From Lachnoclostridium sp. UBA1308 (GTDB lineage: Bacteria > Bacillota > Clostridia > Lachnospirales > Lachnospiraceae): a stretch of 61,888 bases of DNA. Positions 9,854-19,501 of the stretch are shown here, one piece after another. The stretch covers positions 119,166 to 181,053 of the forward strand of contig DBTU01000053.1 of the NCBI GenBank assembly GCA_002307215.1, given 5' to 3'. The first letter of the stretch is position 1. Every line of letters begins with the position of its first letter. The position numbers and the translations under genes were made by a program. A model generated the notes under the pieces. The model did no database searches. It had not been told where the DNA came from and saw only the letters and a list, made by a program, of their open reading frames with translations.

Positions 9854-10011
9854 GTTTCACTTCACTTCTTTCAGATTTTTGATAGTATAGTATCATTTTT
9901 TACCATACTGTGAAAGTCACAAAAAGCGGAAATATCAGGTGAATTATCGGATATTCACGACAAGACCAACTAAAAGTCTTTAAACACATGTGGTGTAAGC
10001 GTAGTATCCTG

Positions 10012-11103
10012 CTACAACGCAACCTCACCCATCTGTTGCTTTCTATATAAGGAAAATGTTTTTCCTGAATATTTCTTAAAAACTTTATTAAAGTACTCAT
10101 AGTCCTGAAATCCCAATTGGAGTGCAATTTCATAATTCTGCTTTTCTTCCTCCCTCAGAAGAATTTTAGCTCGTTCCATTTTAAGAGATGTAATGTATTC
10201 CAACAATGTCACTCCTACTCTTTGTCTGAATATTTCACTAAGGTGAGACTTACTAATATACATTCTCTCAGCAATCAATCGAATGGAAAGATTCCCATGA
10301 ATATTGGTTAGGATATACTCACAGGTTTTTTTAATTACAGCATTATCCCGACAGGGCATAAATCGTTTAATTATTGATAATAATCGTTCCGTTAGTTCTC
10401 GGATGAAAGAACTTATCTTATCCCAATCCTTACCACATATCATTATGAAGTTATGGAATTGTTTCATATCAAAGTATAACGGCAACCATTCGTAATATTT
10501 CATTACTTCATTCAAGATATCATCTATTGTATTCTTTAAAACAACTAATCCCTTATTTTCATCGCTGTAATATGCTTCTCTGATAGAATTTATCATTTCG
10601 ATAATAAGGGGTGCAGCTACCGTGTCTCCTTGCGAGATACCTCGGGCAATATCCTTTGCATCAATCGGTGAAAAATAGTAATTTACTGCTATTCCCTGAA
10701 GCTCTGCCAGCTTTTCTTCTTCTTCATGTCTATGAGTTAAATAATGTACAATTCTCTCAAGGAGCTTATTAAATTCCATTTCCGAAATGGATTTACTTAT
10801 ATAATCAAATGCCCCATAGATCATTCCTTGTCTTGCATAGCTGTATTCGGTGTAGTCACTTAACAGCACCACACAGGGGCAAAGCTTCCTCTCATATATA
10901 ATTCGAAGAAGCTCCATTCCGTTCATTCTTGGCATTTTGATATCGATAAATATAATGTCTACTGGGTTTGTCTCAAGTTTCTTTAGCGCATCAAGTCCAT
11001 CCATCGCCTCTTCCACGACCTCAAATTCGTTAGTCCATTTATGAGCCAGTTTGAATATTCGACGGAATATTTCAACATCATCAACTATCATTACGCTATA
11101 CAT
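10012..11103 (-). CDS. Response regulator with AraC-type output domain
   Basis: The 363-residue protein has a CheY-like receiver (1-120: acidic pair IVDD, phosphoacceptor Asp in IFIDIKMPRMNG, switch Ser in LLSDYT, Lys in YISKSI), a helical middle, and a C-terminal AraC/XylS double helix-turn-helix (~260-355, RLIAERMYISKSHLSEIF). This is the YesN-type arrangement common in Firmicutes. It lies between two histidine kinase genes and 29 bases downstream of the larger one, so the three probably form one signalling unit. Target genes are unknown. Confidence 0.88.
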   Translation of the reverse strand: MYSVMIVDDVEIFRRIFKLAHKWTNEFEVVEEAMDGLDALKKLETNPVDIIFIDIKMPRMNGMELLRIIYERKLCPCVVLLSDYTEYSYARQGMIYGAFDYISKSISEMEFNKLLERIVHYLTHRHEEEEKLAELQGIAVNYYFSPIDAKDIARGISQGDTVAAPLIIEMINSIREAYYSDENKGLVVLKNTIDDILNEVMKYYEWLPLYFDMKQFHNFIMICGKDWDKISSFIRELTERLLSIIKRFMPCRDNAVIKKTCEYILTNIHGNLSIRLIAERMYISKSHLSEIFRQRVGVTLLEYITSLKMERAKILLREEEKQNYEIALQLGFQDYEYFNKVFKKYSGKTFSLYRKQQMGEVAL

Positions 11104-11132
11104 CCTCTGACCTCCCGCTTTTATTGAATCTA

Positions 11133-13544
11133 TTAAGTATTGACCGGTAAGGTAAAGTGTATCACGGTCCCTATCTCTTTGAATCCCTCTATCCAGGTCC
11201 TTCCTAAATGAAGTTGTATTATCTTTCGTACTGTTGCCAGACCAATCCCGCTTCCCTCGAATTCATCCGCCGAATGGAGTCGTTCAAATACATTAAATAA
11301 TCTACTTGATAATTCATGATCAAAACCAACACCATTATCCTCAAATGAAAATACTTGTTCTCCCTTCTCTTCTTTATATCTCACTTTAATGACAGCTACT
11401 TCACGTGTTCTAGTAAATTTAATCGAATTAGACAGAATGTTCTCAATAACACATTTCATCAATATCGCATCCGCCCATATAGGAGGTATTCCGATCTCTG
11501 TGTCGATCTTTATGTTTCTTTCCGGAACAGCGGAAATAAGTTCATCATAGATATCAAGAATTAACTTCTTCAAATCGAGTGGCTGTTTGCTAATAACATT
11601 ATCCGCCATCTTCGAATATTGAAGCAGCTTATCAATCATCTCCGTCATATTCCTGTTAATTTGTGTAATCTTAACTACATAATCCTGTACTTCACTAGGA
11701 ATCCGATCAAGGTAATTTTCCATCATTAATTGTGTATAGATATCAATGATTCTTATGGGTGATTTCAGATCATGGGATACCATATACGTAAAATTCTCCA
11801 ACTCTTGAACAGCTCTCTCAAGTTCCAAGGTTCTGTCCTGAACACGTTGTTCCAACTCCAAATTCAAAGTTGCCAACTCCTTCTTCGACTCTTTATAGGC
11901 CGTAATATCTTTGCCAAAAATCGCTATACCTTTCGCTTTATCATCTTGAAAAATAGGATTAAAAGATACTTCAAAGGTCCTTCCCCCATATATATCTTCA
12001 ATTGTAAAAAGCCCTTCCTTAAGGGCTCTATCGTAGAGCGCATTCCATTTATTCTGTTCCTTCTCTTGAAATACAGATTGTGACATAGGCATATCGTCAG
12101 CCTTCATTTCATTAACAAAAGATATTGTTTTAAGAAATGCCTGATTGCAGGTGATTAAATTATAATCTGTATCAACAAGCCAAACATTATCCTGTATGCT
12201 TTCAAATACTGCCTCCAGATTGGTTGTAAGTTCTTTTTGTTCTTCAACAAAGCAGGTTACATCCCTGAACATCCCGACTATCTTATGATATCCTTTATCA
12301 TCCAACTCAAATTTTGCATGAATCCAGACATTATGTATCACTCCTTTTATATCCTTAATCTGTACTGGATAATTGTTAATTTCATGTTTCTCCGTTAATA
12401 TTTTCAACATTGTATTTCTTTCTGAAAGATCAAAATAAAAGTCACCTATATTCTTGCCAACCATATCCTTCGCAAGACATCCCAACAGCTTTTCGACTGA
12501 AGGGGAGATCGTCAGAATACAACCCTCGATCGTTGTTTCAAAATATACATCACTTAAGTTTTCAAAAATACTATGATATTTAACTTCACTAGTTCTTAGG
12601 CGTTCATGAAAATCCTCCTGCCTTTGCTTCAACCACGCCAATACTCCTCCCAAGATCAGACATGCCGAGCCAACCGCCATCAGATCCCGTATATGATTCC
12701 TTGTCAGCAAAGCAATGGACATATCTGATATATTGTCCGTATCAAGCAATTGGTTTCCCAAAATAATCATGTAGTGTATCATCACGCCATAGATCAGTGC
12801 ACCATGAATGATTTTAATGTTTTGACGTGAAAGTTTTATTTGTTTTAGCTGGAACAATTTTCTGATTGACGGTAATAAAATTAATACTGAACAAACCGCC
12901 AGTGTTACTGATTGAAAAACCATATTTCTATAGATCAGTAGAATCACTGTCCGAAGAGTAACAACCACTTGTCCTCTATGATTGAACACTAGGTATCTAT
13001 CCTCAGATAGAATATAGAATGTAATACAAGAAAGGAACAACCATATCAAATATCTCAAATGAGATACAGTAATCTCCTTATAGTAATTTTCGTCAAAAGG
13101 ATTTCTCTCTGGTTTTTTACCAATATATATAATCCAAATAACAATATTACTCATCGGTATCAGGGATACGAAGCCCTGATAAGCTCCAAATGGAATCAGC
13201 ATAAATTCCGTAATAAAACATATTATTCCATACCATCTACCCCAAGCCAAAGTAATTAACAAAGCCGGCAGAATGTTGTAATTCAAAATGCGATTGCTAC
13301 CCCGTGTCGCATAATCATAGAATATACCAACCGCGCATCCAATTATCCCAACCAATACAGATATCATTAGCTTGTATTTTGTTTCCATAATATTTTGTTT
13401 CCACTTTTTCAAATGAAATCGTATCACTCGATATCTCCTTATAACTGTCATCCATATTATTATAAAATAATGTCGGATTAAATACAACCTTAACCGATTA
13501 TCTGTTATTTTGTTGAATTTTGATAAATATATCTCGTATGACAT
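11133..13544 (-). CDS. Membrane PAS sensor histidine kinase
   Basis: The 803-residue frame has a membrane domain of about seven segments (~55-310), two PAS domains (~325-430, ~445-560), a coiled coil and a HisKA domain with phosphoacceptor VSHDLKSPIR. The HATPase domain has IENILSNSIKF, DNGVGFD and GSGIGLAT. The start is uncertain: neither the ATG at 13544 nor the ATG at 13391 (METKYKLM, just before the first membrane segment) has a good ribosome-binding site. The membrane part resembles integral sensory domains of the MASE/5TM type, but I cannot assign a family. Likely signals to the adjacent AraC-type regulator. Confidence 0.85.
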   Translation of the reverse strand: MSYEIYLSKFNKITDNRLRLYLIRHYFIIIWMTVIRRYRVIRFHLKKWKQNIMETKYKLMISVLVGIIGCAVGIFYDYATRGSNRILNYNILPALLITLAWGRWYGIICFITEFMLIPFGAYQGFVSLIPMSNIVIWIIYIGKKPERNPFDENYYKEITVSHLRYLIWLFLSCITFYILSEDRYLVFNHRGQVVVTLRTVILLIYRNMVFQSVTLAVCSVLILLPSIRKLFQLKQIKLSRQNIKIIHGALIYGVMIHYMIILGNQLLDTDNISDMSIALLTRNHIRDLMAVGSACLILGGVLAWLKQRQEDFHERLRTSEVKYHSIFENLSDVYFETTIEGCILTISPSVEKLLGCLAKDMVGKNIGDFYFDLSERNTMLKILTEKHEINNYPVQIKDIKGVIHNVWIHAKFELDDKGYHKIVGMFRDVTCFVEEQKELTTNLEAVFESIQDNVWLVDTDYNLITCNQAFLKTISFVNEMKADDMPMSQSVFQEKEQNKWNALYDRALKEGLFTIEDIYGGRTFEVSFNPIFQDDKAKGIAIFGKDITAYKESKKELATLNLELEQRVQDRTLELERAVQELENFTYMVSHDLKSPIRIIDIYTQLMMENYLDRIPSEVQDYVVKITQINRNMTEMIDKLLQYSKMADNVISKQPLDLKKLILDIYDELISAVPERNIKIDTEIGIPPIWADAILMKCVIENILSNSIKFTRTREVAVIKVRYKEEKGEQVFSFEDNGVGFDHELSSRLFNVFERLHSADEFEGSGIGLATVRKIIQLHLGRTWIEGFKEIGTVIHFTLPVNT

Positions 13545-13594
13545 TGTTTTTATAAGATTTGTTCATACTAAAGATTGCAGAAAGGAGACTGAGC

Positions 13595-13744
13595 TTGATT
13601 ATGAAGAATTTTGATGAATATACGGTGGCTGATATTTCTGAGGACGATGTAAAAACTATATCTGAATTAGAAAGAATAATCAGCGCGAAGGTAAAGCAAG
13701 ATATTGTGTTGGTCGCATATAAACCAAATGACAATCGCATATAA
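13595..13744 (+). CDS. Small conserved-looking protein, C-terminus altered by a 22-bp duplication
   Basis: A TTG at 13595 lies seven bases after AAAGGAG; an ATG at 13601 is the alternative start. The 49-residue product (MKNFDEYTVADISEDD from the ATG, ending VLVAYKPNDNRI) is acidic and helical, without a recognisable domain. It resembles short clostridial proteins of unknown function seen next to signalling genes (from memory, not searched). A 22-bp tandem duplication at 13713-13756 shifts the frame near the end. Without it the protein would end AYKPNDNTMAL, only a few residues longer, so function may be retained. Confidence 0.55.
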   Translation: MIMKNFDEYTVADISEDDVKTISELERIISAKVKQDIVLVAYKPNDNRI

Positions 13745-13756
13745 ACCAAATGACAA
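13713..13756. repeat. 22-bp tandem duplication inside a small gene
   Basis: The unit TCGCATATAAACCAAATGAC+AA is present twice without spacer, at 13713-13734 and 13735-13756, and the copies are identical. Because 22 is not a multiple of three it changes the reading frame and introduces the stop codon at 13742-13744. Perfect identity suggests a recent slippage event. Confidence 0.9.
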
Positions 13757-13837
13757 TACAATGGCACTGTAGTATTTATGGAATTTATGGTATGTGTGAT
13801 ACAAGAATTTCCTTGTATTCTGTGATTTTACTATAGT

Positions 13838-13899
13838 AAAAAGGAAGTGCGGTTAACTATGTCTAACTGAATGACATAGGTCAACTTCACTTCCTTTTT
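13838..13899. terminator. Bidirectional terminator
   Basis: AAAAGGAAGTG with TTAACTATGTC pairs with GACATAGGTCAA and CTTCACTTCCTTTTT across a short loop. Runs of A and T on both sides allow termination of the small plus-strand gene and of the converging aspartase-like gene, whose stop is at 13915. Confidence 0.75.
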
Positions 13900-13914
13900 G
13901 TACTTCTTTATCTT

Positions 13915-15237
13915 CTATTTTGTCAGTTCTTCCAGTGCTTTTTTAATTAGCGCTGTATTTCCTTCTAATTCCTCAATAATCCGGCTGACCGTGTCGTATC
14001 CGTACTTAGCCGTATATCCTGTCGCAAATGCATAGGACTTATTTAATAACTCTTTACATCTTTCACGATTCGGAGAAAGCAATTCCACGCACTTTGTTCT
14101 GAATATACTGACTGCCCCATTTAATAAGGATAGGCTTTCCAATAAAGCATCCGCTATCAGCGGCATGAATGCGTTCAGCTCAAACTCCCCGTGCGATGCC
14201 GCCATCGTTATGGCATAATCATTGGACATGACCTTCATTGCGGTCTGGATTACCATCTCGGGGATGACCGGATTTACCTTCCCCGGCATGATTGTGCTAC
14301 CCATCTGCAGGGGTGCAAGCCTTATCTCACCAATCCCGCCATATGGACCGGAATTCATCAAGCGAAAGTCATTCGAAATCTTCATCAAATTCACGGCAAG
14401 CGCTTTCAGTAGTCCCGAAACCTCTACAAATACATCATTATTCTGGGTAATGTCCATCGGGTACTCTGCTGCAGCCAACCCGATATCCGTTAATTCACGT
14501 AATTGTTCAATCATACCAAAGCGATATTTACGTTCCGCGGTATCTGATGTTCCTACCGCGGTTCCGCCTATATTAACCTGACGAAGACGTTCCTCCACCT
14601 TATAGATGCGCCAGCGATCTCTTGCGATTGCCTGTGCATATGAGCCGAATTCCGCTCCAAGTGTAATTGGAACTGCATCCATCAATTCGGTCCTGCCTAA
14701 TTTCTTAATATCTTCAAATTCATTTTCACGTTCCTGAAGTGCTGTCTGAAGCTTAGAACAGCTTTCGCTCAGTTCCCTAAGTAGTCTGATTGCTGCAATT
14801 CGCAGAGCCGTAGGATAGACATCATTCGTCGACTGCCCACGATTAATGTCATCTAACGGATGGACATAATTGTATTCACCCGCCTGCCTGCCAAGAAGCT
14901 GCAGTGTAAGATTCGCAATGACCTCATTCACATTCATGTTGGTCGAGGTACCTGCCCCTCCCTGCAATGCATCCAAGACAAACTGATCCTTTGCCCCTCC
15001 CGACAGGATGAGATCACATGCCTTTACAGCCGCTTGATATACTTCCCCATCTCCTATCCCAAGTTTTTGATAAGTCATGGCAGCAGCCTTTTTAATCTCT
15101 ACAATTGCATTGATTAAAAACTGATTTGTCTTCTTATACTCCAGAGCGAAATTATCCCGTGCTCGTGCTGTCTGTATCCCGTATAATACAAAGTCCTCCA
15201 GCTCGATTTCACCAAGCTTGTCCTTCTCCTTACGCAT
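13915..15237 (-). CDS. aspA: Aspartate ammonia-lyase/fumarase-superfamily enzyme linked to hydF
   Basis: The 440-residue protein has the fumarate-lyase superfamily signature GSTIMPGKVNPV. The catalytic serine position of the SS loop is kept, but the second serine is threonine. Substrate-binding stretches GAGTSTNMNVNE and GQSTNDVYPTA are present, as in aspartases. It would interconvert aspartate with fumarate and ammonia. The start is three bases after the hydF stop, so the two are cotranscribed. Lyases of this type occur next to hydrogenase maturation genes in clostridia, where a link to ammonia supply for H-cluster assembly has been proposed; that role is inference. It is somewhat shorter than canonical AspA (about 470). 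Confidence 0.85.
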   Translation of the reverse strand: MRKEKDKLGEIELEDFVLYGIQTARARDNFALEYKKTNQFLINAIVEIKKAAAMTYQKLGIGDGEVYQAAVKACDLILSGGAKDQFVLDALQGGAGTSTNMNVNEVIANLTLQLLGRQAGEYNYVHPLDDINRGQSTNDVYPTALRIAAIRLLRELSESCSKLQTALQERENEFEDIKKLGRTELMDAVPITLGAEFGSYAQAIARDRWRIYKVEERLRQVNIGGTAVGTSDTAERKYRFGMIEQLRELTDIGLAAAEYPMDITQNNDVFVEVSGLLKALAVNLMKISNDFRLMNSGPYGGIGEIRLAPLQMGSTIMPGKVNPVIPEMVIQTAMKVMSNDYAITMAASHGEFELNAFMPLIADALLESLSLLNGAVSIFRTKCVELLSPNRERCKELLNKSYAFATGYTAKYGYDTVSRIIEELEGNTALIKKALEELTK

Positions 15238-15240
15238 CCT

Positions 15241-16446
15241 TTATTCCTCCAGTTCAGCCAGCAGATGGGGAAACGGCTCTAGGCTCCGCTTCAGTATCCC
15301 TTGAATATAAGCAATCAAAATTCCGTAATTTGTGATTGGAACCTTCTGGTCCTGTGCACATTTTAAACGGTATTTTACTTCACGTTCCGGCAGCATACAA
15401 CCGCCGCAGTGTACAACTAATCGATATGCGCTCAAATCTTCCGGAAATTCACCGCCGGAGGTAAATTCAAAATTAAGCTGCTTTCCTGTATAATTTCTAA
15501 TCCACCTTGGGAGCTTCACCTGTCCGATATCATCACACTGTCTGTGATGGGTGCAACCCTCGGAGATCAAGATTGTATCTCCATCCTTGAGCTCGTCCAG
15601 TATGACGGCACCCTTCACCGCCTCAGAAAGCAACCCCTTATATCTTGCAAACAGGATAGAAAATGAAGTCAGTAAAATGTCCTTTGGTGTATCTGCGGAG
15701 ACCTTAGCAAACACCTGGCTATCCGTAATAACCAGTCTTGGCTTCTTGCCCAAATTCGCTAATGTCTCCCTCAGCTCATACTCCTTAACAACAATTGCTA
15801 CCGCATCTGCCTCGAGGATATCACGGATTGTCTGTTGCTGCGGGAGTATTAACCTGCCCTTTGGAGCAGCCTTATCAATCGGTGTGACGAGAACGACAAA
15901 ATCAGAAGGGCTGATTAAGTCGCCTATTATTCTAAGCTTCTGGTCATCTCCCGGTGCCAGGGACGCGATTCTTTCCTTCAAGGCTTCGATATTTATCCTG
16001 TCCTTTGCGCTGACATAAATCTCATGCATCTGTGCTTCTTTTACTGCCTCCAAAAGATCGGATTTATTATAGACTACAATGTAATCTATCTTCTTCTCTT
16101 CAAAGAGGCTGATCAACTCCTCATCCTCTTTTGCTTTACCAAGTTGTGCATCCACCACAAGTACCGCAACATCCGTCTTATTAAGCACTTGTCTGGTCTT
16201 CTTAATTCTCAGCTCTCCGAGAGCTCCCACATCATCAATTCCCGGCGTATCGACAATCATGACCGGGCCCATGGGAAGCAGCTCCATCGCCTTATATACC
16301 GGATCTGTAGTTGTTCCCTTAACCTCGGATACTATTGCAAGCTCCTGTCCTGTCACCGCATTGACAATGCTGGATTTCCCCACATTTCTCCTTCCAAAAA
16401 AACCTATATGTGTACGGTCTGCTGCCGGTGTATCATTCAGTCCCAT
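15241..16446 (-). CDS. hydF: [FeFe]-hydrogenase maturation GTPase HydF
   Basis: The 401-residue protein has a Ras-like GTPase domain (P-loop GRRNVGKSS, DTPG, NKSD), a dimerisation middle domain, and a C-terminal cluster-binding domain with the CxH...HCGGC pattern (EGCTHH and VVHCGGC). HydF is the scaffold on which the 2Fe subcluster made by HydE and HydG is assembled before transfer to the hydrogenase. HydE and HydG are not in the window. First gene of an operon with the aspartase-like gene. It implies that the organism makes or uses hydrogen anaerobically. Confidence 0.95.
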   Translation of the reverse strand: MGLNDTPAADRTHIGFFGRRNVGKSSIVNAVTGQELAIVSEVKGTTTDPVYKAMELLPMGPVMIVDTPGIDDVGALGELRIKKTRQVLNKTDVAVLVVDAQLGKAKEDEELISLFEEKKIDYIVVYNKSDLLEAVKEAQMHEIYVSAKDRINIEALKERIASLAPGDDQKLRIIGDLISPSDFVVLVTPIDKAAPKGRLILPQQQTIRDILEADAVAIVVKEYELRETLANLGKKPRLVITDSQVFAKVSADTPKDILLTSFSILFARYKGLLSEAVKGAVILDELKDGDTILISEGCTHHRQCDDIGQVKLPRWIRNYTGKQLNFEFTSGGEFPEDLSAYRLVVHCGGCMLPEREVKYRLKCAQDQKVPITNYGILIAYIQGILKRSLEPFPHLLAELEE

Positions 16447-16549
16447 TTATCTCACCAAACCCTTCCTGCCACTGATTAAATTATCAGATATATCTTATAT
16501 AGCATAATTATCGGTTTCGCGCAAGTAAGACCCGTATACTACCCAAAGC

Positions 16550-16595
16550 TTACAGGCGTTACCCCCATCGAAACCGATGGCGGCAACGCCTGTAA
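16550..16595. terminator. Strong hairpin between the alpha/beta hydrolase gene and hydF
   Basis: TTACAGGCGTTACCCCCATCG (16550-16570) pairs with CGATGGCGGCAACGCCTGTAA (16575-16595) over about 18 base pairs with a four-base loop. It is 31 bases past the hydrolase stop on the minus strand and about 100 bases ahead of hydF. The T-run is weak, so termination or attenuation is inferred from position and stability. Confidence 0.6.
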
Positions 16596-16625
16596 AACTT
16601 GTATTATCCGGTAAATACAGAGTAA

Positions 16626-17438
16626 TTAACTGTTGACGAATTTCATGAGCTCATAATTAAATTCATCTTTTTGATCATAGAAGGTTGCGTGTCCGCTGAA
16701 TTGGAACGGAAGAAGTACTGCATTATTGATTAATTGTTGTTGTATTTCCCCGAGCTCAAATGGTACGACTTTATCATGGATTCCATGTATTATCAATGTC
16801 GGAACCTCAATACTCTTAAGATCGTTAAAAAGCACTTCATTGATCCATGTATATTCGACTGCGACAGTTGCCCACCCGGCCGCCTGAAGTCCAAGTTGGA
16901 AGAACCAGTCGGATAGAGCACAGGTTACATGTTGATAAAAGAAGATATTACCAAAATCGGTCAACATCTGCGGCCGATCCGTTATCGTCGTATTTATCAT
17001 ATCTTTTACTGTCTGCTCCTCAAGTCCGTGAGGGAAATTCGGACGTTTAATCAGACTGGGTGCCGCTGCGGCAAACAGCCCCAGTTTAGATACTCCATGC
17101 CCATGATGTCTTCCCATATACCGAATTGCGATTGCGCCTCCGGTAGAATGTCCCACCAGCGTAATATTCTTTAGTTCTAACTCGTCAATCACACACCGGA
17201 TATCATCTGCCAAAGTATCATAATCATAGCCGTGGAATGGTTTGTCCGAATTGCCGAAGCCTCTGGTATCCACTCCGATACATCGAAAGCCGTAATTCGG
17301 AAGCTGATCGAACTGATATTCAAAAAGATTAAGGTTTCCTGGCCATCCGTGCAAGAATAAGATTGTCTTTTCGTATTCCGGATTAAGATCCTCTACGTAG
17401 AGTTTTACGCCGTTTTTACCGTTAATAAAGTAACCCAT
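16626..17438 (-). CDS. Alpha/beta hydrolase
   Basis: The 270-residue protein has the full alpha/beta hydrolase layout: oxyanion motif LFLHGWPG, nucleophile elbow GHSTGG (Ser), acid in IHGIHDKVVPF (Asp) and base in SGHATFYD (His). DTRGFGNSDKP is typical of the non-haem peroxidase/arylesterase/haloalkane dehalogenase-like subgroup. No signal peptide is seen, so it is cytosolic. The substrate is unknown. It is flanked by hairpins and appears monocistronic. Confidence 0.88.
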   Translation of the reverse strand: MGYFINGKNGVKLYVEDLNPEYEKTILFLHGWPGNLNLFEYQFDQLPNYGFRCIGVDTRGFGNSDKPFHGYDYDTLADDIRCVIDELELKNITLVGHSTGGAIAIRYMGRHHGHGVSKLGLFAAAAPSLIKRPNFPHGLEEQTVKDMINTTITDRPQMLTDFGNIFFYQHVTCALSDWFFQLGLQAAGWATVAVEYTWINEVLFNDLKSIEVPTLIIHGIHDKVVPFELGEIQQQLINNAVLLPFQFSGHATFYDQKDEFNYELMKFVNS

Positions 17439-17522
17439 ATGTATTCTCCGAATAGTACTCTTTTTCTTATAGTATTATTGCCGGCTTGTCTATGTTCCCG
17501 ATTGACGGTAATATATATAATT

Positions 17523-17554
17523 GTTACCGTTCAACCTATCAGCTGAATTGCAAC
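17523..17554. repeat. Short dispersed palindromic repeat overlapping a stop codon
   Basis: GTTACCGTTCAACC, TATC, then AGCTGAATTGCAAC. This is a diverged version of the 2162-2193 repeat. It overlaps the last codons and stop of the methyltransferase-like gene (stop at 17539-17541), so the repeat supplies that protein's C-terminus. Confidence 0.65.
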
Positions 17555-18600
17555 AAATATTCTCTGTATCTCCCGCCGGCTCCGGTCCAGGGAGAGATTG
17601 CCTGATAAATGAGCTTATAACTTGGAGGTATCGGAAAGTCCTGTGCCAGTACCTCCGTGTGACCACGGGAGGAGGTTTCCCACAATCTAAAATTACTGTT
17701 CTGATGAAAGATATACTCTGTTTTATTTCTGGCAATCGTATCGAAATATTTGCTGATATCCTCATAAGACATCTCTGAAAAAGAATTGGAATTATACGCC
17801 ACATCAAAGTAGGTATTAATATTCTCATGGCTGACGGAAGGTACCAATACCAGCTGATATTGTTCGATATCCTCCTGACTGATCCTACCATCAAGTGCCC
17901 ATTTGATTGCAATTCTTTTATCTGCCTGACAGCTCCACTTTTTCGTAAAATAATAGTTGGTGAGCAATGTTTCCATCAGATCACATACAATATAGCAGAA
18001 AGACTCCCTCATCTGATTCAGAAAAAAGAATACGCCTCCATAGCCCGCACCGATCTCAAATATGACGGGCTTTACTCTGTGCTCGGTCAGAGCTTTTATT
18101 TTGGTGGCATGATAATAATGTCTGCAAGAATTATACATAACCAGAGCGTTGTCAACTATGATTCCGAAGGGATTACCTATCTTGGGAGCTTCCAGTGCAG
18201 ATACCGGAAGCTCAGAACAAAATTCCTGCCATGTATCTATATCCAAAAGTGTAGCATTCGCGAGTTCGAATCGGTCAGCATCTGTGTCGGTATCCGGAGC
18301 AGAAATCCCGAAGGAAATCTGGTTTCTAAAGAAATTGCGATACATTACTATTAAGGTATCCTTATCTTGATCTGCCAGGGCCTTTTTATAATCCTTTTGC
18401 TTATTTTCCTGTATCCAGCTCCATTCTCCGCTGGCTAGATCCATTATTGCTGAGTATTTTTTATATTCCTCCAAGATATCCTCGATAATTTCATTATCAT
18501 TTTCATCAACAATCTCCCTGTTCTCTAAAATATTGTCCACATAGTAAAGATATCTTGGATGTGTCTTTCTTTCTATTCCTGCAAAAGTAAGTCTCTCCAT
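17539..18600 (-). CDS. Putative sugar O-methyltransferase
   Basis: The 353-residue protein carries a SAM-binding motif VIFEIGAGYGGVFFF at about 195-210 and a downstream acidic stretch (IVCDLMETLLTNYY). Its length, helical N-terminus and motif spacing resemble the family called putative sugar O-methyltransferases. Those usually sit in polysaccharide clusters, but none is adjacent here. The acceptor is unknown and the assignment is by motif resemblance. The 3' end is formed by a dispersed repeat. Confidence 0.6.
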   Translation of the reverse strand: MERLTFAGIERKTHPRYLYYVDNILENREIVDENDNEIIEDILEEYKKYSAIMDLASGEWSWIQENKQKDYKKALADQDKDTLIVMYRNFFRNQISFGISAPDTDTDADRFELANATLLDIDTWQEFCSELPVSALEAPKIGNPFGIIVDNALVMYNSCRHYYHATKIKALTEHRVKPVIFEIGAGYGGVFFFLNQMRESFCYIVCDLMETLLTNYYFTKKWSCQADKRIAIKWALDGRISQEDIEQYQLVLVPSVSHENINTYFDVAYNSNSFSEMSYEDISKYFDTIARNKTEYIFHQNSNFRLWETSSRGHTEVLAQDFPIPPSYKLIYQAISPWTGAGGRYREYLLQFS

Positions 18601-18791
18601 AACTGCCTCCGATCGCCATATTTCATTTATTACTATACGCTGTGACGGCTAATTATTTCACATATATTTGTAAAATGGATTGTTGTTCCTTTTTATTTTT
18701 CGTGGTATACTATCAAAAACAGGATTTAATTACACATAAAAATGTACGCTATTGCTTTTATACAAAGAAGATAAGGCAGGCATGACACCAT

Positions 18792-19451
18792 ATGAAACTT
18801 TATGAGATACCGGTAAATACATTAGTTGAATTACAATTTTTTTACATAGACGAAAAGTATAAGATCAGCTCCGGTTTACTTTATAGAATTGCTGATACTG
18901 TATATGTTTCAGCCGTTAAAACTGCCGGAAAGACCATTTCCGCGAAGAGATTGCTTAACTTTACATTGATATATAAGGCAGACGGAAGTATATACTCCTT
19001 TACCGGACTAAATCCACGGTCGATTTCTTACAACGGCCAAAATCTATATGCTATCCAGACAAATCAAGACGGAAAATTAATCAGTCAAAGAAATGCCACC
19101 CGCCTTTTCTTGGGTGCTCCCGTCTCTGCCAAAATAACTTCAGAAGGAGCCCCAAGACACTTACACTGCATCTTGAAGGATATAAGTATGACCGGCATGT
19201 GTATTGTGAGTCTTTCACCAATTGATGAAACCTCCAAAATAGAGATTTCCTTTCGTGCCAACGAAAGTGCCGCTGAGACACTGATTGCAAGCATTACCAG
19301 CACCCGTGAATTCAGAAGCGGTAATGGATTTTTGTATGGTTGTGAATTTGAAGCTCCCAATCAAATCATCGGGAAATACATAGAAAAACGACACGCTCAA
19401 TTAAAAGAGCTCGCCGAAAGAGAACGCGCCGAAAGTAAATCTGCAAACTAA
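18792..19451 (+). CDS. PilZ-domain cyclic-di-GMP receptor
   Basis: The 219-residue protein has a YcgR-like N-terminal beta domain (~1-105) and a C-terminal PilZ domain with both nucleotide-binding motifs: RNATR (RxxxR) in the linker and DISMTG (D/NxSxxG). It should bind cyclic di-GMP and change conformation; in Firmicutes such proteins often act on flagella or exopolysaccharide. No target gene is adjacent. The tail is charged (AERERAESKSAN). The window's GGDEF protein could supply its ligand, but this is not shown. Confidence 0.88.
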   Translation: MKLYEIPVNTLVELQFFYIDEKYKISSGLLYRIADTVYVSAVKTAGKTISAKRLLNFTLIYKADGSIYSFTGLNPRSISYNGQNLYAIQTNQDGKLISQRNATRLFLGAPVSAKITSEGAPRHLHCILKDISMTGMCIVSLSPIDETSKIEISFRANESAAETLIASITSTREFRSGNGFLYGCEFEAPNQIIGKYIEKRHAQLKELAERERAESKSAN

Positions 19452-19501
19452 GGGGCTCTGTATTGTAGTTTATACAATGCAAGGGCCTCTTTTATTACCA
19501 A

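Noticed and set aside
13498..13767. 89-residue minus-strand frame over the start of the large kinase
   Set aside because: Runs antisense to the small plus-strand gene that has a good ribosome-binding site.
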